A stretch of DNA of 53,643 nucleotides, from contig PWHJ01000029.1 in assembly GCA_003554865.1 (NCBI GenBank), positions 1-53,643 on the forward strand. The letters are read 5' to 3'. The translations under genes and the position numbers were made by a program. This stretch comes from Bacteroidota bacterium. Its GTDB lineage: Bacteria; Bacteroidota; Bacteroidia; Bacteroidales; PUMT01. Below the pieces are notes generated by a model. That model was not told the DNA's origin. It was given only the letters and a program-made list of their open reading frames with translations, and did no database searches. Shown one piece after another: positions 44,706-52,257 of the stretch (positions are counted from its first letter, which is position 1; each line of letters starts with the position of its first letter).

Positions 44706-45410
44706 ATGGTCTCTTCTCTATCAGCCTTTGACAACCAAAAACAAAAAGACAAAGCAATTGTAGCCCCCTCGGTTTTATCAGCCGATTTCGGTCATCTCGA
44801 CAGCGAGATTGAGATGATAAACAACAGCGAGGCCGACTGGTTTCATATTGATGTAATGGACGGTGTTTTTGTTCCCAACATCTCCTTTGGCTTTTCAGTT
44901 ATTAAACATATAAAGGAAAAAGCACTAAAACCCCTGGACGTGCATCTGATGATTGTCGACCCTGACCGTTATATTGAGGAATTTAAAAATGCGGGGGCAG
45001 ATATACTGACCGTTCATTATGAAGCTTCCATTCACCTCCACCGCACCTTGCAGTATATCAAGTCACTTGGGATGAAAGCCGGGGTTTCGCTGAATCCCCA
45101 CACACCTGTTAGCTGCCTTGAGGAGATTCTGCCGCACACCGACCTGGTACTGATCATGTCGGTTAATCCCGGGTTTGGCGGACAAGAATTTATTGAAGAA
45201 AGTCTTGAAAAAATTAATAAGCTCAAAAAACTCATCGGCAATAAAAGGACGCTTATCGAAGTGGACGGGGGAATCAACACAGACAACGCAAAAGGCCTTG
45301 TAAAGGCCGGCACGGATGCACTGGTTGCAGGAAACGCTGTATTCAAATCACCCGATCCTTCCGGTACAATTTCAAAGCTTAAGGGTCCCTACTCCTTTCC
45401 TTCGAGATAA
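44706..45410 (+). CDS. rpe: Ribulose-phosphate 3-epimerase
   Basis: 234 residues, a TIM barrel with the family motifs: APSVLSADFGHL at residues 20-31, WFHIDVMDGVFVPN at about 45-58, VHLMI, VMSVNPGFGGQEF-type (here LIMSVNPGFGGQ) and EVDGGIN. These supply the metal-binding His and Asp residues. It interconverts ribulose-5-phosphate and xylulose-5-phosphate. The first 17 residues are polar and may be an extension of the usual start. Its stop overlaps the convergent dehydrogenase gene by 22 bp. Confidence 0.96.
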   Translation: MVSSLSAFDNQKQKDKAIVAPSVLSADFGHLDSEIEMINNSEADWFHIDVMDGVFVPNISFGFSVIKHIKEKALKPLDVHLMIVDPDRYIEEFKNAGADILTVHYEASIHLHRTLQYIKSLGMKAGVSLNPHTPVSCLEEILPHTDLVLIMSVNPGFGGQEFIEESLEKINKLKKLIGNKRTLIEVDGGINTDNAKGLVKAGTDALVAGNAVFKSPDPSGTISKLKGPYSFPSR

Positions 45411-46603
45411 TCCTGCAAATATGAAAAATGGGGGGTAAGCCTTCCGTTTTTCACAATTGTCGCCCTCTCTATAATTCCTTCACTGTCATTTAATATCGAT
45501 GGAAAAATATGCTCTATGAGCTTTTGTGAAAAATCCACAGAGGCATCACGCGGCAACTCCCCCGGCAAATTGTCCACGGCCATTACAGTTATGTTCTTTT
45601 GGTCAAAAGGTTCACCTTCTTTACCCGTTTCAGGATTATACCCGTAAAAAGGCTCACCGATAGTGGAAGCTCTTAAGGTAGATGCTATAGGCTTGCCTAT
45701 ATCACAGCTAATATCGGCAATGACAGATATTTTAAAACCGGGCTCCATGTAATCCTCCTTTTCGAGAAAAACCGGTGAACGGGGATCCCAGTAGTGACAG
45801 GGCATGAAAATATCGGTCACTTTTGTGTAGGGATTAAAGGTTGATTCATACTCTTCCGGGTAATAAAAGAAATGCTGCAGGTCAAATTCACTGCCGTCTT
45901 TTCTTTTTACATAGTGCCAGGGCTCAATCTGGCAAAGCACAGGTTCGTCAAATGTTTCATTGAGAAACTCCTCCGGCTTTACCTTTCTCAAATTCAATAT
46001 TTCGAGTGTTTCAAGCGCACCTTTGGCAACACGCCCTCCGCCGGTTATAAGTATTTTAACGGGAGGAAGTGATACCTTGCTTAGTTCTCCCATCATCTCC
46101 CGCATATCAAAGCACTCATAAGCCCGCTTTAAATTGTATTCTCCCGTGCGCAATCCATAAGCTATAAGCCCGTTATAGGCACCCACAATCCCTGCAAACC
46201 TTCCGAAAGCGACAAGGCGAATATTATCACGATCAGTGAGGTATTCATAATCTATAAGTGTGATATTTTTACGGGCTATCTCCTGGAGAAGCTTGCGGTT
46301 ATGCGGCTGTTTTTTCCCCGTATGTGAAAAAAACATATAGGATTTTCCTGAAATCAAAGTTTCCACGGCAACCTCTTTCACCCCTATAAGCAGATCACAG
46401 TCACTCAGATCATTTGCAACCCTTAAACCTTTATCTTCATACTCTTCATCTTTGTAGCACCTTATATCGCTGCTCTGAACAACTATATCAAATTCGGGGA
46501 ATTTATCAAGCAGCTCAACCGAATGTTTTGGGGTAAGCGGGACTCTCCTGTCAATCGGAACCTTGGTTTCCTTTAAAATACCGGCTAAAAATTTTTTGTT
46601 CAT
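45389..46603 (-). CDS. Saccharopine dehydrogenase (LYS1)/alanine dehydrogenase-like oxidoreductase
   Basis: 404 residues from the ATG at 46603 (MNKKFLAGILKETKVPIDRRVPLTP); an upstream ATG at 46753 would add 50 residues that do not fit the family. The N-terminal part is the alanine dehydrogenase/transhydrogenase-like fold (GVKEVAVETL, FFSHTGKKQPHNR, LIDYEYLTD, AFGRFAGIVGAYNG), and the Rossmann site is ILITGGGRVAKGALE. The arrangement is closest to the lysine-ketoglutarate reductase/saccharopine dehydrogenase (LYS1) branch. Substrate is therefore probably a saccharopine-like or related amino acid, but this is not certain. It is convergent with rpe. Confidence 0.8.
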   Translation of the reverse strand: MNKKFLAGILKETKVPIDRRVPLTPKHSVELLDKFPEFDIVVQSSDIRCYKDEEYEDKGLRVANDLSDCDLLIGVKEVAVETLISGKSYMFFSHTGKKQPHNRKLLQEIARKNITLIDYEYLTDRDNIRLVAFGRFAGIVGAYNGLIAYGLRTGEYNLKRAYECFDMREMMGELSKVSLPPVKILITGGGRVAKGALETLEILNLRKVKPEEFLNETFDEPVLCQIEPWHYVKRKDGSEFDLQHFFYYPEEYESTFNPYTKVTDIFMPCHYWDPRSPVFLEKEDYMEPGFKISVIADISCDIGKPIASTLRASTIGEPFYGYNPETGKEGEPFDQKNITVMAVDNLPGELPRDASVDFSQKLIEHIFPSILNDSEGIIERATIVKNGRLTPHFSYLQDYLEGKE

Positions 46604-46797
46604 AAAATAACAGTTTAATGAATACGCTGAAAATGTAAGCATGACATAAGCCTGACGCCTTGTCGTATATTTCGCAGTTATGGCAGATTTTTTAATGGCC
46701 TGATCATTTGCTTGTTTACAAAAATAAAGTTTTTGTGTAAAATTTTCAGCCATTTTTAACGTTAAATCTTTGGCATTGACTTTGCACCTGTAAAAAT

Positions 46798-47193
46798 GGG
46801 GCTGACTGGTTTTGACAGCAAGGTGAACGGATATGTAAGCATGCCGAGCTAAGCATTTTTATCTCGTAAAACTGAAATGCAAAAAATTAAGAGGCGAAAA
46901 CAACTTCGCGCTTGCAGCATAACCTTCAGTAAGGTATGCTAATCCCAGGGTCAAGGAACCCGGGGCAAGCTGTCTCTCAAAAACCCCGCTCAACGGTTTT
47001 TGGTAAAGAGGCATTCGAAAAGTTGAGCTGCACGGGGAACAGTCCCGGTTTCCCCGTTAAGACCAAAGGGACTCGGGTTGCAGGTTGGTTGTCTGTTGCC
47101 GCCCTGCTTCCGACAACAAACAACAGACTAAGCATGTAGAAAGCATATTGGTTCCTTGTTTGGACGAGGGTTCGAATCCCTCCAGCTCCACCA
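46798..47193 (+). ncRNA. ssrA: Transfer-messenger RNA (tmRNA)
   Basis: 396 nt, one-piece form. The tRNA-like domain is closed by GGGGCTG at the 5' end and CAGCTCC-A-CCA at the 3' end, with the CCA encoded and a T-loop GGTTCGAATCC. The mRNA-like part encodes the tag GENNFALAA, from GGC at 46893 to the TAA at 46920-46922. It rescues stalled ribosomes with SmpB and marks the peptide for proteolysis; the ALAA end is the protease signal. A hairpin terminator follows within 5 nt. Confidence 0.97.
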
Positions 47194-47197
47194 CATC

Positions 47198-47221
47198 ACC
47201 CGGCCCTTAGCCGGGTTTTTC
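47198..47221 (+). terminator. Intrinsic terminator of ssrA
   Basis: ACCCGGC pairs with GCCGGGT around a five-base loop, followed by TTTTTC. Confidence 0.88.
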
Positions 47222-47255
47222 ATGATAAAAAGTCATTACACAACTATCGCAATCC

Positions 47256-47930
47256 TTAAAGGGCAATAATTAGAACAATCATAACACTCATGGGGATAGT
47301 AAGATTATCCAGGCCTTTCCAGCTAATCATTTCAACAATGGCCCCCACAACAGCTACCAGCAAAGCAAGCCAGAAAACCTTGGGCTCAAAGCTCATAAAC
47401 CTGAAGTAGAGAGCAATAATGCTGATAATAAAACATGAAATAAGAAAAGAGATTGAGCCCAGCCAGGTTTTCTGCAGCTTCCTTTTAAATATGCGTATTT
47501 TATGATTGTATTGCTGAAGGTTGAGTCCGAGAACACCTGCCACAGGATCACATATAGCCAGAACCATCATGGGCAAAATGAAAAGCAGCCTGTCATCAAG
47601 CAAATTGGATATTAAAAAAGTCAGGTATATTGAAAGCGGCAAAAGGTAGCTTCCGGCAGAAATTCTGTCTATGTCATGAATTGATTTCAGGTATGTTGAA
47701 TTGCGGCTTACAAGCAACAAAATAAAAAAAATGGCAGCCAGAGCCAGTACATACCAGTGATCTTCAAAAAGATACGGAAAGGTGACAGTTGACAAAGTTG
47801 CAGTAAAATGCGCAAACTTTCGTGTTATTTCACCTTTAAGGCCGAGCCTTCTGTAAACCATTTCATTAAAAGTGAGCAGCAAACTCAGTGCAATCAAAAA
47901 TAATATTGCTATACCTACCTGATTGTCCAT
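47256..47930 (-). CDS. Phytol/dolichol kinase-like CTP-dependent membrane protein
   Basis: 224 residues with about six or seven transmembrane helices. Motifs of the SEC59/VTE5 (phytol kinase, dolichol kinase) branch of the CdsA superfamily are visible: RKFAHF at 37-42, AICDPVAGVLG at about 127-137, KTWLGS and VEMISWKGLDNLTIP near the C-terminus. Such enzymes use CTP to phosphorylate a lipid alcohol or make a related lipid phosphate. The substrate here could be an isoprenoid alcohol or diacylglycerol. It is the last gene of the lipid-related run and lies 18 bp after the CdsA gene. Confidence 0.82.
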   Translation of the reverse strand: MDNQVGIAILFLIALSLLLTFNEMVYRRLGLKGEITRKFAHFTATLSTVTFPYLFEDHWYVLALAAIFFILLLVSRNSTYLKSIHDIDRISAGSYLLPLSIYLTFLISNLLDDRLLFILPMMVLAICDPVAGVLGLNLQQYNHKIRIFKRKLQKTWLGSISFLISCFIISIIALYFRFMSFEPKVFWLALLVAVVGAIVEMISWKGLDNLTIPMSVMIVLIIAL

Positions 47931-47948
47931 TTTAGCTGTTTTAGAATT

Positions 47949-48689
47949 TTAAAAAAGTATTTTTTCAAAATATCCACCTGAGAGCCAGGCTATAAAAGCT
48001 CCTCCCGCAACAAGACTGTCGAAACGGTCAAGAAACCCACCATGTCCGGGAAGAAGATTGCTGAAATCTTTTACATTATACTTCCTCTTGTATAATGAAG
48101 TGGCCATATCACCGGCAAACGCAAATATAACAATTCCGGCGGCCAGAATTAAAGTATTGAAAATCTGTGTTTCAATAAGTCCTCTAAGCAGCAAAGAACT
48201 TGCAACAGCAATCAAAGCACCGCCAATGAAACCCTCATATGTTTTCCCGGGACTTACTGCAGGAAAGATTTTTCTCCTGCCCATTAACTGTCCGCTTATC
48301 TGACTGAAAGCGTCAAAAATTGAAAGCACCAGAAAGGTGAAAAGCAAAATTCCCTTCTCCATCTGGCTAAACCGGTAAAACCCGGCAGAGAAAACCAAAA
48401 AAAGAAACAGAAATACAAAAAAGAAATATTTTCTCCTGAAATCCGAACGGCGGAACAAGAGAAAAATCTCTGCGAACCCGGTCAGTATGATTAATATTGC
48501 AAGGTAATGAAAAAAGGCAGTGTTAAAGATTATTGAAAAAAACAATACGTGTATAATAAAAAAATATGTAATGTACTTTACAAGGATCTCACGTGCCTGA
48601 TCACGGCTCTTTTTTCTGCCGATCAAATAAAAGCCGGCTCCTCCGAGTATGAAATATATCAGAATTATAATATAAATTGTAAGTATCAT
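47949..48689 (-). CDS. cdsA: Phosphatidate cytidylyltransferase (CdsA family)
   Basis: 246 residues with multiple membrane helices and an intact CdsA signature near the C-terminus: SLYKRKYNVKDF then LLPGHGGFLDRFDSL. PGKTYEGFIGG and FAGDMATS also match. It activates phosphatidic acid with CTP to CDP-diacylglycerol on the inner membrane, the substrate of the CDP-alcohol phosphatidyltransferase encoded 1 kb upstream in the same run. The protein is on the short side for CdsA because the N-terminal helices are reduced in number. Confidence 0.9.
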   Translation of the reverse strand: MILTIYIIILIYFILGGAGFYLIGRKKSRDQAREILVKYITYFFIIHVLFFSIIFNTAFFHYLAILIILTGFAEIFLLFRRSDFRRKYFFFVFLFLFLVFSAGFYRFSQMEKGILLFTFLVLSIFDAFSQISGQLMGRRKIFPAVSPGKTYEGFIGGALIAVASSLLLRGLIETQIFNTLILAAGIVIFAFAGDMATSLYKRKYNVKDFSNLLPGHGGFLDRFDSLVAGGAFIAWLSGGYFEKILF

Positions 48690-48728
48690 ATATGTGGCTT
48701 CAAATATAAGTTAAATCCGGTCACCTTC

Positions 48729-49529
48729 TCAGGTGAGGATCATTAATATTCCGAAAGCAAGTATCACATATGCAAATGAATCTCTGAGCGCCCCCTCTTT
48801 TTTGGCAAAATTTATTCTTCTTGTCAGCAACGGACCAAAAATTGCCCCCAGCAGGGAACCGGAAGTGAGAAACAAAACAAGTGTCATATTTATATTTCCA
48901 AGAAACAGGTGGCCTGTCAAAGCCGAAAGCGTATTTATAAACAATATCATCAAAGAGGTGCCGGCCACAAGCTTTATGGGCAGTTTAACGGCAAACAGTC
49001 CCGCTAGCACCGGTGCTGTTCCGCTGGTGCCAAAGGTCCCCGAAATCATTCCCCCCACAAAACCGTAAAACGAGCCTGCGGGCACCTTATTGAAAAGACG
49101 GAGAAAAAATGAGCTGCTTTTTTCCGCTTTAGCCTCTCTCTCTTTTTTCCGGTTGTTGTACATTATCAATAAAGCAAGCAGTATGGAATAAATGCCAAAG
49201 CCCGACCTGAGCTGCTCCGGATCAAGCAGTCCGGTTACCGAAGCGCCCGCTATGGCGCCCATAATACCTGCAATGGCAAAGATCAAGCCGGTATTTAAAT
49301 GCAAATTCCCGTGGCGGTAATGACCTAAAGCCCCGATAAAACATATCGGAAGAGTGGCCGCAAGAGAAGTTGAAACCGCCACATGGGCAGGGACCTGAAA
49401 AAAGAGCATGAGTGCGGGGGGGAAGAAAAAACCCCCGCCTCCACCAATCATTGTTGCCAGCAACCCTATCACAAAGCCGATTAAAGGCAACCAGAGGTAA
49501 CTGGACTCGAATGTGGAGTAAAATACCAT
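48729..49529 (-). CDS. TauE/SafE family membrane transporter
   Basis: 266 residues from the ATG at 49529, which lies 8 bp after the upstream stop; a start 19 codons earlier would overlap the preceding gene and adds a polar leader. The protein has about eight helices and the two family repeats: GLLATMIGGGGGFFFPPALML with STSLAATLP, and GMISGTFGTSGTAPVLAGL with GTSLMILFINTLS. Members export sulfite, sulfoacetate or other organic anions. There is no sulfur gene nearby, and its place between two lipid genes may be accidental. Confidence 0.9.
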   Translation of the reverse strand: MVFYSTFESSYLWLPLIGFVIGLLATMIGGGGGFFFPPALMLFFQVPAHVAVSTSLAATLPICFIGALGHYRHGNLHLNTGLIFAIAGIMGAIAGASVTGLLDPEQLRSGFGIYSILLALLIMYNNRKKEREAKAEKSSSFFLRLFNKVPAGSFYGFVGGMISGTFGTSGTAPVLAGLFAVKLPIKLVAGTSLMILFINTLSALTGHLFLGNINMTLVLFLTSGSLLGAIFGPLLTRRINFAKKEGALRDSFAYVILAFGILMILT

Positions 49530-49536
49530 ATTATAA

Positions 49537-50118
49537 TTATTTATCTCCGGAATCTTCTTTAAGCACCCAGTAAAGCCCCTTTGCATTTGTTCTCATCTCG
49601 GGTATTATAATTTGTATAATCAGGTGCTCCAGGGCTGAGAGAATCCCCCAGACAACCATAATATAATAAAAAGGAGTTATAAAGCCGTAGGTAAAAAGCA
49701 CAATGAAAAAAGCCCCCTGAATATAACCCCCTATCTTGGTCGAATACAAATGAAGACTGGGTGTTTTTTTGAATTTTATCAGTGAAAAAATCACGAATGA
49801 AAAGGTCATTCCTATAAACAATAAGAAGCTTTCAATATGGGGCATGAAATCATCCAGCTTAAATACAAAGATACCCGTGAAAGCCAGCAAATATGTCAGA
49901 TTATCGGCAAATGAGTCAAGCTTTGCCCCAAATTCAGTTTCAAGGCCGAATTTTCGGGCAATATAGCCGTCGGCAACATCTGAAAGCAGGTTAATTACAA
50001 TGAATATTGCAAAAAGGGTTTCCCAGCCCGACAATGCAAACCATAAAATAAAAGGAAAAGCTATCACCCTGTAAAATCCAAGCAGATTAGGAATTGTAAA
50101 TATCTCGCGCCTGTTCAT
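49537..50118 (-). CDS. CDP-alcohol phosphatidyltransferase
   Basis: 193 residues, about six helices. The catalytic motif D-x2-DG-x2-AR-x8-G-x3-D-x3-D is complete: Asp47, Asp50, Gly51, Ala54, Arg55, Gly64, Asp68 and Asp72. It replaces CMP in CDP-diacylglycerol with an alcohol acceptor such as glycerol-3-phosphate, serine or inositol phosphate; the acceptor cannot be told. It is the first gene of a four-gene minus-strand run that also contains cdsA, which would make its substrate. Confidence 0.92.
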   Translation of the reverse strand: MNRREIFTIPNLLGFYRVIAFPFILWFALSGWETLFAIFIVINLLSDVADGYIARKFGLETEFGAKLDSFADNLTYLLAFTGIFVFKLDDFMPHIESFLLFIGMTFSFVIFSLIKFKKTPSLHLYSTKIGGYIQGAFFIVLFTYGFITPFYYIMVVWGILSALEHLIIQIIIPEMRTNAKGLYWVLKEDSGDK

Positions 50119-50396
50119 ACATCCATCCGATATTTGGTTTCCTTATTGCGTAAAGTATGCTTTGTATGCATACCCTTGCCAGTTTTAAGCCTGTAAACTT
50201 AAAACATTTTTAATTATTAAACAAAGAAACCAAAAACTCCTCTTTGTAAAGCACACATATACAATTTTTTATATCAGGCAAATGAGGCAGGTATTAAAAA
50301 ATTAAAACACTTATTGACATTAAAAACCGTTAAAATTATGTATATATGATTTTAAAATATGTATATATTTGCGAAACATAAATACGATTTTTTCAA
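50119..50396. other. Divergent intergenic region before HMG-CoA reductase
   Basis: AT-rich spacer. Two exact 10-bp direct repeats ATGTATATAT (50338-50347 and 50359-50368) lie 21 bp apart, two helical turns, and the second overlaps a perfect -7 box TATATTTG (50364-50371). This could be the promoter and operator of the HMG-CoA reductase gene, giving a leader of about 155 nt that contains repeat copy B. No consensus -33 box is seen. Confidence 0.45.
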
Positions 50397-50477
50397 ATGA
50401 ACCCCCATCAGACTTTGGCAGACAAAACGATGATGAACAAGCATGGGGATTCATTCAGAAAAAAGAAATGTATTTAA
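50397..50477 (+). CDS. Possible 26-codon leader ORF inside repeat copy B
   Basis: ATG at 50397 opens a frame of 26 codons, beginning MNPHQTLADKT and ending FRKKKCI, that runs through the left half of repeat copy B and stops 55 bp before the HMG-CoA reductase start. Copy A carries the same peptide split over two frames by a one-base deletion. Coding is unproven; it may be a by-product of the repeat. Confidence 0.2.
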   Translation: MNPHQTLADKTMMNKHGDSFRKKKCI

Positions 50478-50536
50478 TTGACATTCTATAATAACTTATT
50501 GAATATTAGCTTAATAAACCTGATTTGTACGGATGA
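50399..50536 (+). repeat. Repeat copy B, upstream of HMG-CoA reductase
   Basis: Second full-length copy. Compared with copy A it has an extra G at about 50429, and its hairpin arm reads ATGGGGATT so the inverted repeat is one pair weaker. The right half (from TTCATTCAG at 50450) is almost identical to copy C, including TTGACATTCTATAATAAC and the end TTTGTACGGATGA. The ATG of HMG-CoA reductase lies within this terminal GGATGA. Confidence 0.85.
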
Positions 50537-51693
50537 AGCTGCCAAAAGACAGAAAAAACGATTACTCCAGAACTGCTATTGACAAACGGATTAAATTTTT
50601 AAGCAGTAATAACGGAATTGATATTAAATATTTGAAAGGCAATAAAGTTGATCCGGAAAATGCAAGGGGTAACATCGAAAATATAATTGGCTTTTCTCAA
50701 GTACCCGTAGGGGCGATCGGACCCCTCAAGGTCAACGGAGACCATGCAAAAGGCGATTTTTTTGTCCCCCTCAGCACATCCGAAGGTGCATTGATAGCCT
50801 CGTTTAACCGCGGATCAAGGATTATAACTCTTTCGGGTGGCGCAAACGTTCTTGTATTAAAGAACACCATACAAAGGGCCCCCTGCTTTGAACTGAAGAA
50901 TTTGTCCAAAGTACAGGAGTTTATCGAGTGGATTCAAAACAATTTCAATACTCTTAAGCAGGTTGCAGAAAGCACAACAAAAACCGGCAAGTTGACAGGC
51001 TATAGTACTTATATTCAGGGAAAAATAGTTTTTCTGCGGCTGGAGTTTTTTTCAGGCGATGCAATGGGTATGAATATGGTCTCAAAATCTTCCCAGGAGA
51101 TTTGTAATTACATTAAGGAGCACTTTCCAATTGAGGGATATTTACTTGAAAGCAATATGGCGGTCGATAAGAAGCCCTCCGGCATTAACAGTATTCTGGG
51201 AAGAGGGAAAAGTGTAACTGCTGAGGTTGTATTAAAAAAGGACCTTATCTCAAAATACCTTTACACAACCTCAGAGGCAATTGACAAGGCTTACAGGCAA
51301 CAGCTCATGGGCGGAGTGCTTGCGGGAACCCAGGGGGCCAACGGTCACTTTGCCAACGGTGTTGCAGCTCTGTTTCTGGCATGCGGACAGGATCTTGCCA
51401 ATATAAGTGAATCTAGTGTAGGCTACACTTATATGGAAGATTTAGGCGGTGATCTGTACGTATCTGTAAACTTGCCCTCCCTGGTAGTAGGAACTGTAGG
51501 GGGCGGAACCTCCCTTCCAACACAACGCGAATGCCTTGAAATTATGGGCTGTTACGGCAACGGGAAAGCCCTGAAATTCACGGAAATTGCTGCGGCGACC
51601 GTGCTGGCAGGAGAAATATCTCTGGCTTCCTCGGTTGTGGCAGGCGACTTTATTACCGCTCATGAAAAATACGGGCGCAACCGCCCGAAATAG
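50533..51693 (+). CDS. Hydroxymethylglutaryl-CoA reductase, class I-like
   Basis: 386 residues, a catalytic domain without membrane anchor. Class I motifs are present: NIIGFSQVPVGAIGPL, Glu84 in STSEGAL, GDAMGMNMVSKS at 175-186, Lys213/Lys214 in DKKPSGIN, Asp287 in GQD and His377 in TAHEKY. It reduces HMG-CoA to mevalonate with NAD(P)H, the committed step of the mevalonate route to IPP and DMAPP. The ATG is formed by the last bases of repeat copy B. It is a single-gene unit; other mevalonate genes are not in the window. A lipid-gene run is divergent from it. Confidence 0.95.
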   Translation: MKLPKDRKNDYSRTAIDKRIKFLSSNNGIDIKYLKGNKVDPENARGNIENIIGFSQVPVGAIGPLKVNGDHAKGDFFVPLSTSEGALIASFNRGSRIITLSGGANVLVLKNTIQRAPCFELKNLSKVQEFIEWIQNNFNTLKQVAESTTKTGKLTGYSTYIQGKIVFLRLEFFSGDAMGMNMVSKSSQEICNYIKEHFPIEGYLLESNMAVDKKPSGINSILGRGKSVTAEVVLKKDLISKYLYTTSEAIDKAYRQQLMGGVLAGTQGANGHFANGVAALFLACGQDLANISESSVGYTYMEDLGGDLYVSVNLPSLVVGTVGGGTSLPTQRECLEIMGCYGNGKALKFTEIAAATVLAGEISLASSVVAGDFITAHEKYGRNRPK

Positions 51694-51700
51694 CTTTTTT
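51672..51700 (+). terminator. Terminator overlapping the end of the HMG-CoA reductase gene
   Basis: CGGGCG (51672-51677) pairs with CGCCCG (51682-51687) over a CAAC loop, inside the last codons; a run of seven T follows after six bases at 51694-51700. Confidence 0.6.
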
Positions 51701-51800
51701 TAACTTCAGACTTCGGCAGAAATTTTTGCAACCATGAGGCTGCAATGAAAAGTGCTGTGTTATTGAGATAAAAACCTGTCTAAATTTTAGTAAATTTTTC

Positions 51801-52103
51801 TCAACCTTTTGTTTCTTCCTCCACTTTTTTAAATGTAAGCACCATATCGCCCAATACGATAATTAAAGCGATACTACCAAGAATGGCAGGTATAATATAC
51901 ACATTTTCATAAGCGACACCTTCAAACCAGTGTCCGAACACGGGAGATCCGAGCCATGCACCGATCCATCCGATTACAACTTTTGATATAAAAGAATCGG
52001 GACCGGTTCTTATGTAAAGCTTAAACCCAAAATGCAGTATGGCTGATACAACGATACTTATTACCAGCAATATCAGAAAACTGAGAAAATCCATTCCTAT
52101 CAT
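51801..52103 (-). CDS. GlsB/YeaQ/YmgE-type small membrane protein
   Basis: 100 residues with three helices (about 5-27, 38-58, 70-90). SKVVIGWIGAWLGSPVFG in the second and ILGSIALIIVLG in the third resemble the transglycosylase-associated (GlsB/YeaQ) family. These are small general-stress membrane proteins of unknown mechanism, not transglycosylases. The start has a strong Shine-Dalgarno (AGGAGGG) six bases before the ATG. It is downstream of the cysteine-desulfurase-like gene on the same strand but 154 bp away. Confidence 0.75.
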   Translation of the reverse strand: MIGMDFLSFLILLVISIVVSAILHFGFKLYIRTGPDSFISKVVIGWIGAWLGSPVFGHWFEGVAYENVYIIPAILGSIALIIVLGDMVLTFKKVEEETKG

Positions 52104-52257
52104 ACGCCCTCCTGTTTTTATGGTTTAAAACTAAATTAAAAAATAGTCAATAACACAGCACTTTTAAATATCAACAGGCACATATGCATAATCCTGCCAT
52201 CTTAAACAAAGATATTGTTTAATTCGTTACATACCAAACAAAAAGAGAGCTAATTAC

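Noticed and set aside
47150-47193. Stand-alone tRNA gene ending CCA
   Set aside because: The T-arm and acceptor strand belong to tmRNA, pairing with GGGGCTG at 46798.
50472-50495. TTGACA and TATAAT within the repeat as an E. coli-type promoter
   Set aside because: The two hexamers are only about four bases apart, and this phylum's primary sigma does not use that consensus.
47256-51693. Archaeal-type ether lipid synthesis cluster
   Set aside because: Needs glycerol-1-phosphate dehydrogenase and prenyl glycerol transferases, none of which is in the window; the CdsA and CDP-alcohol enzymes look like ordinary bacterial ones.
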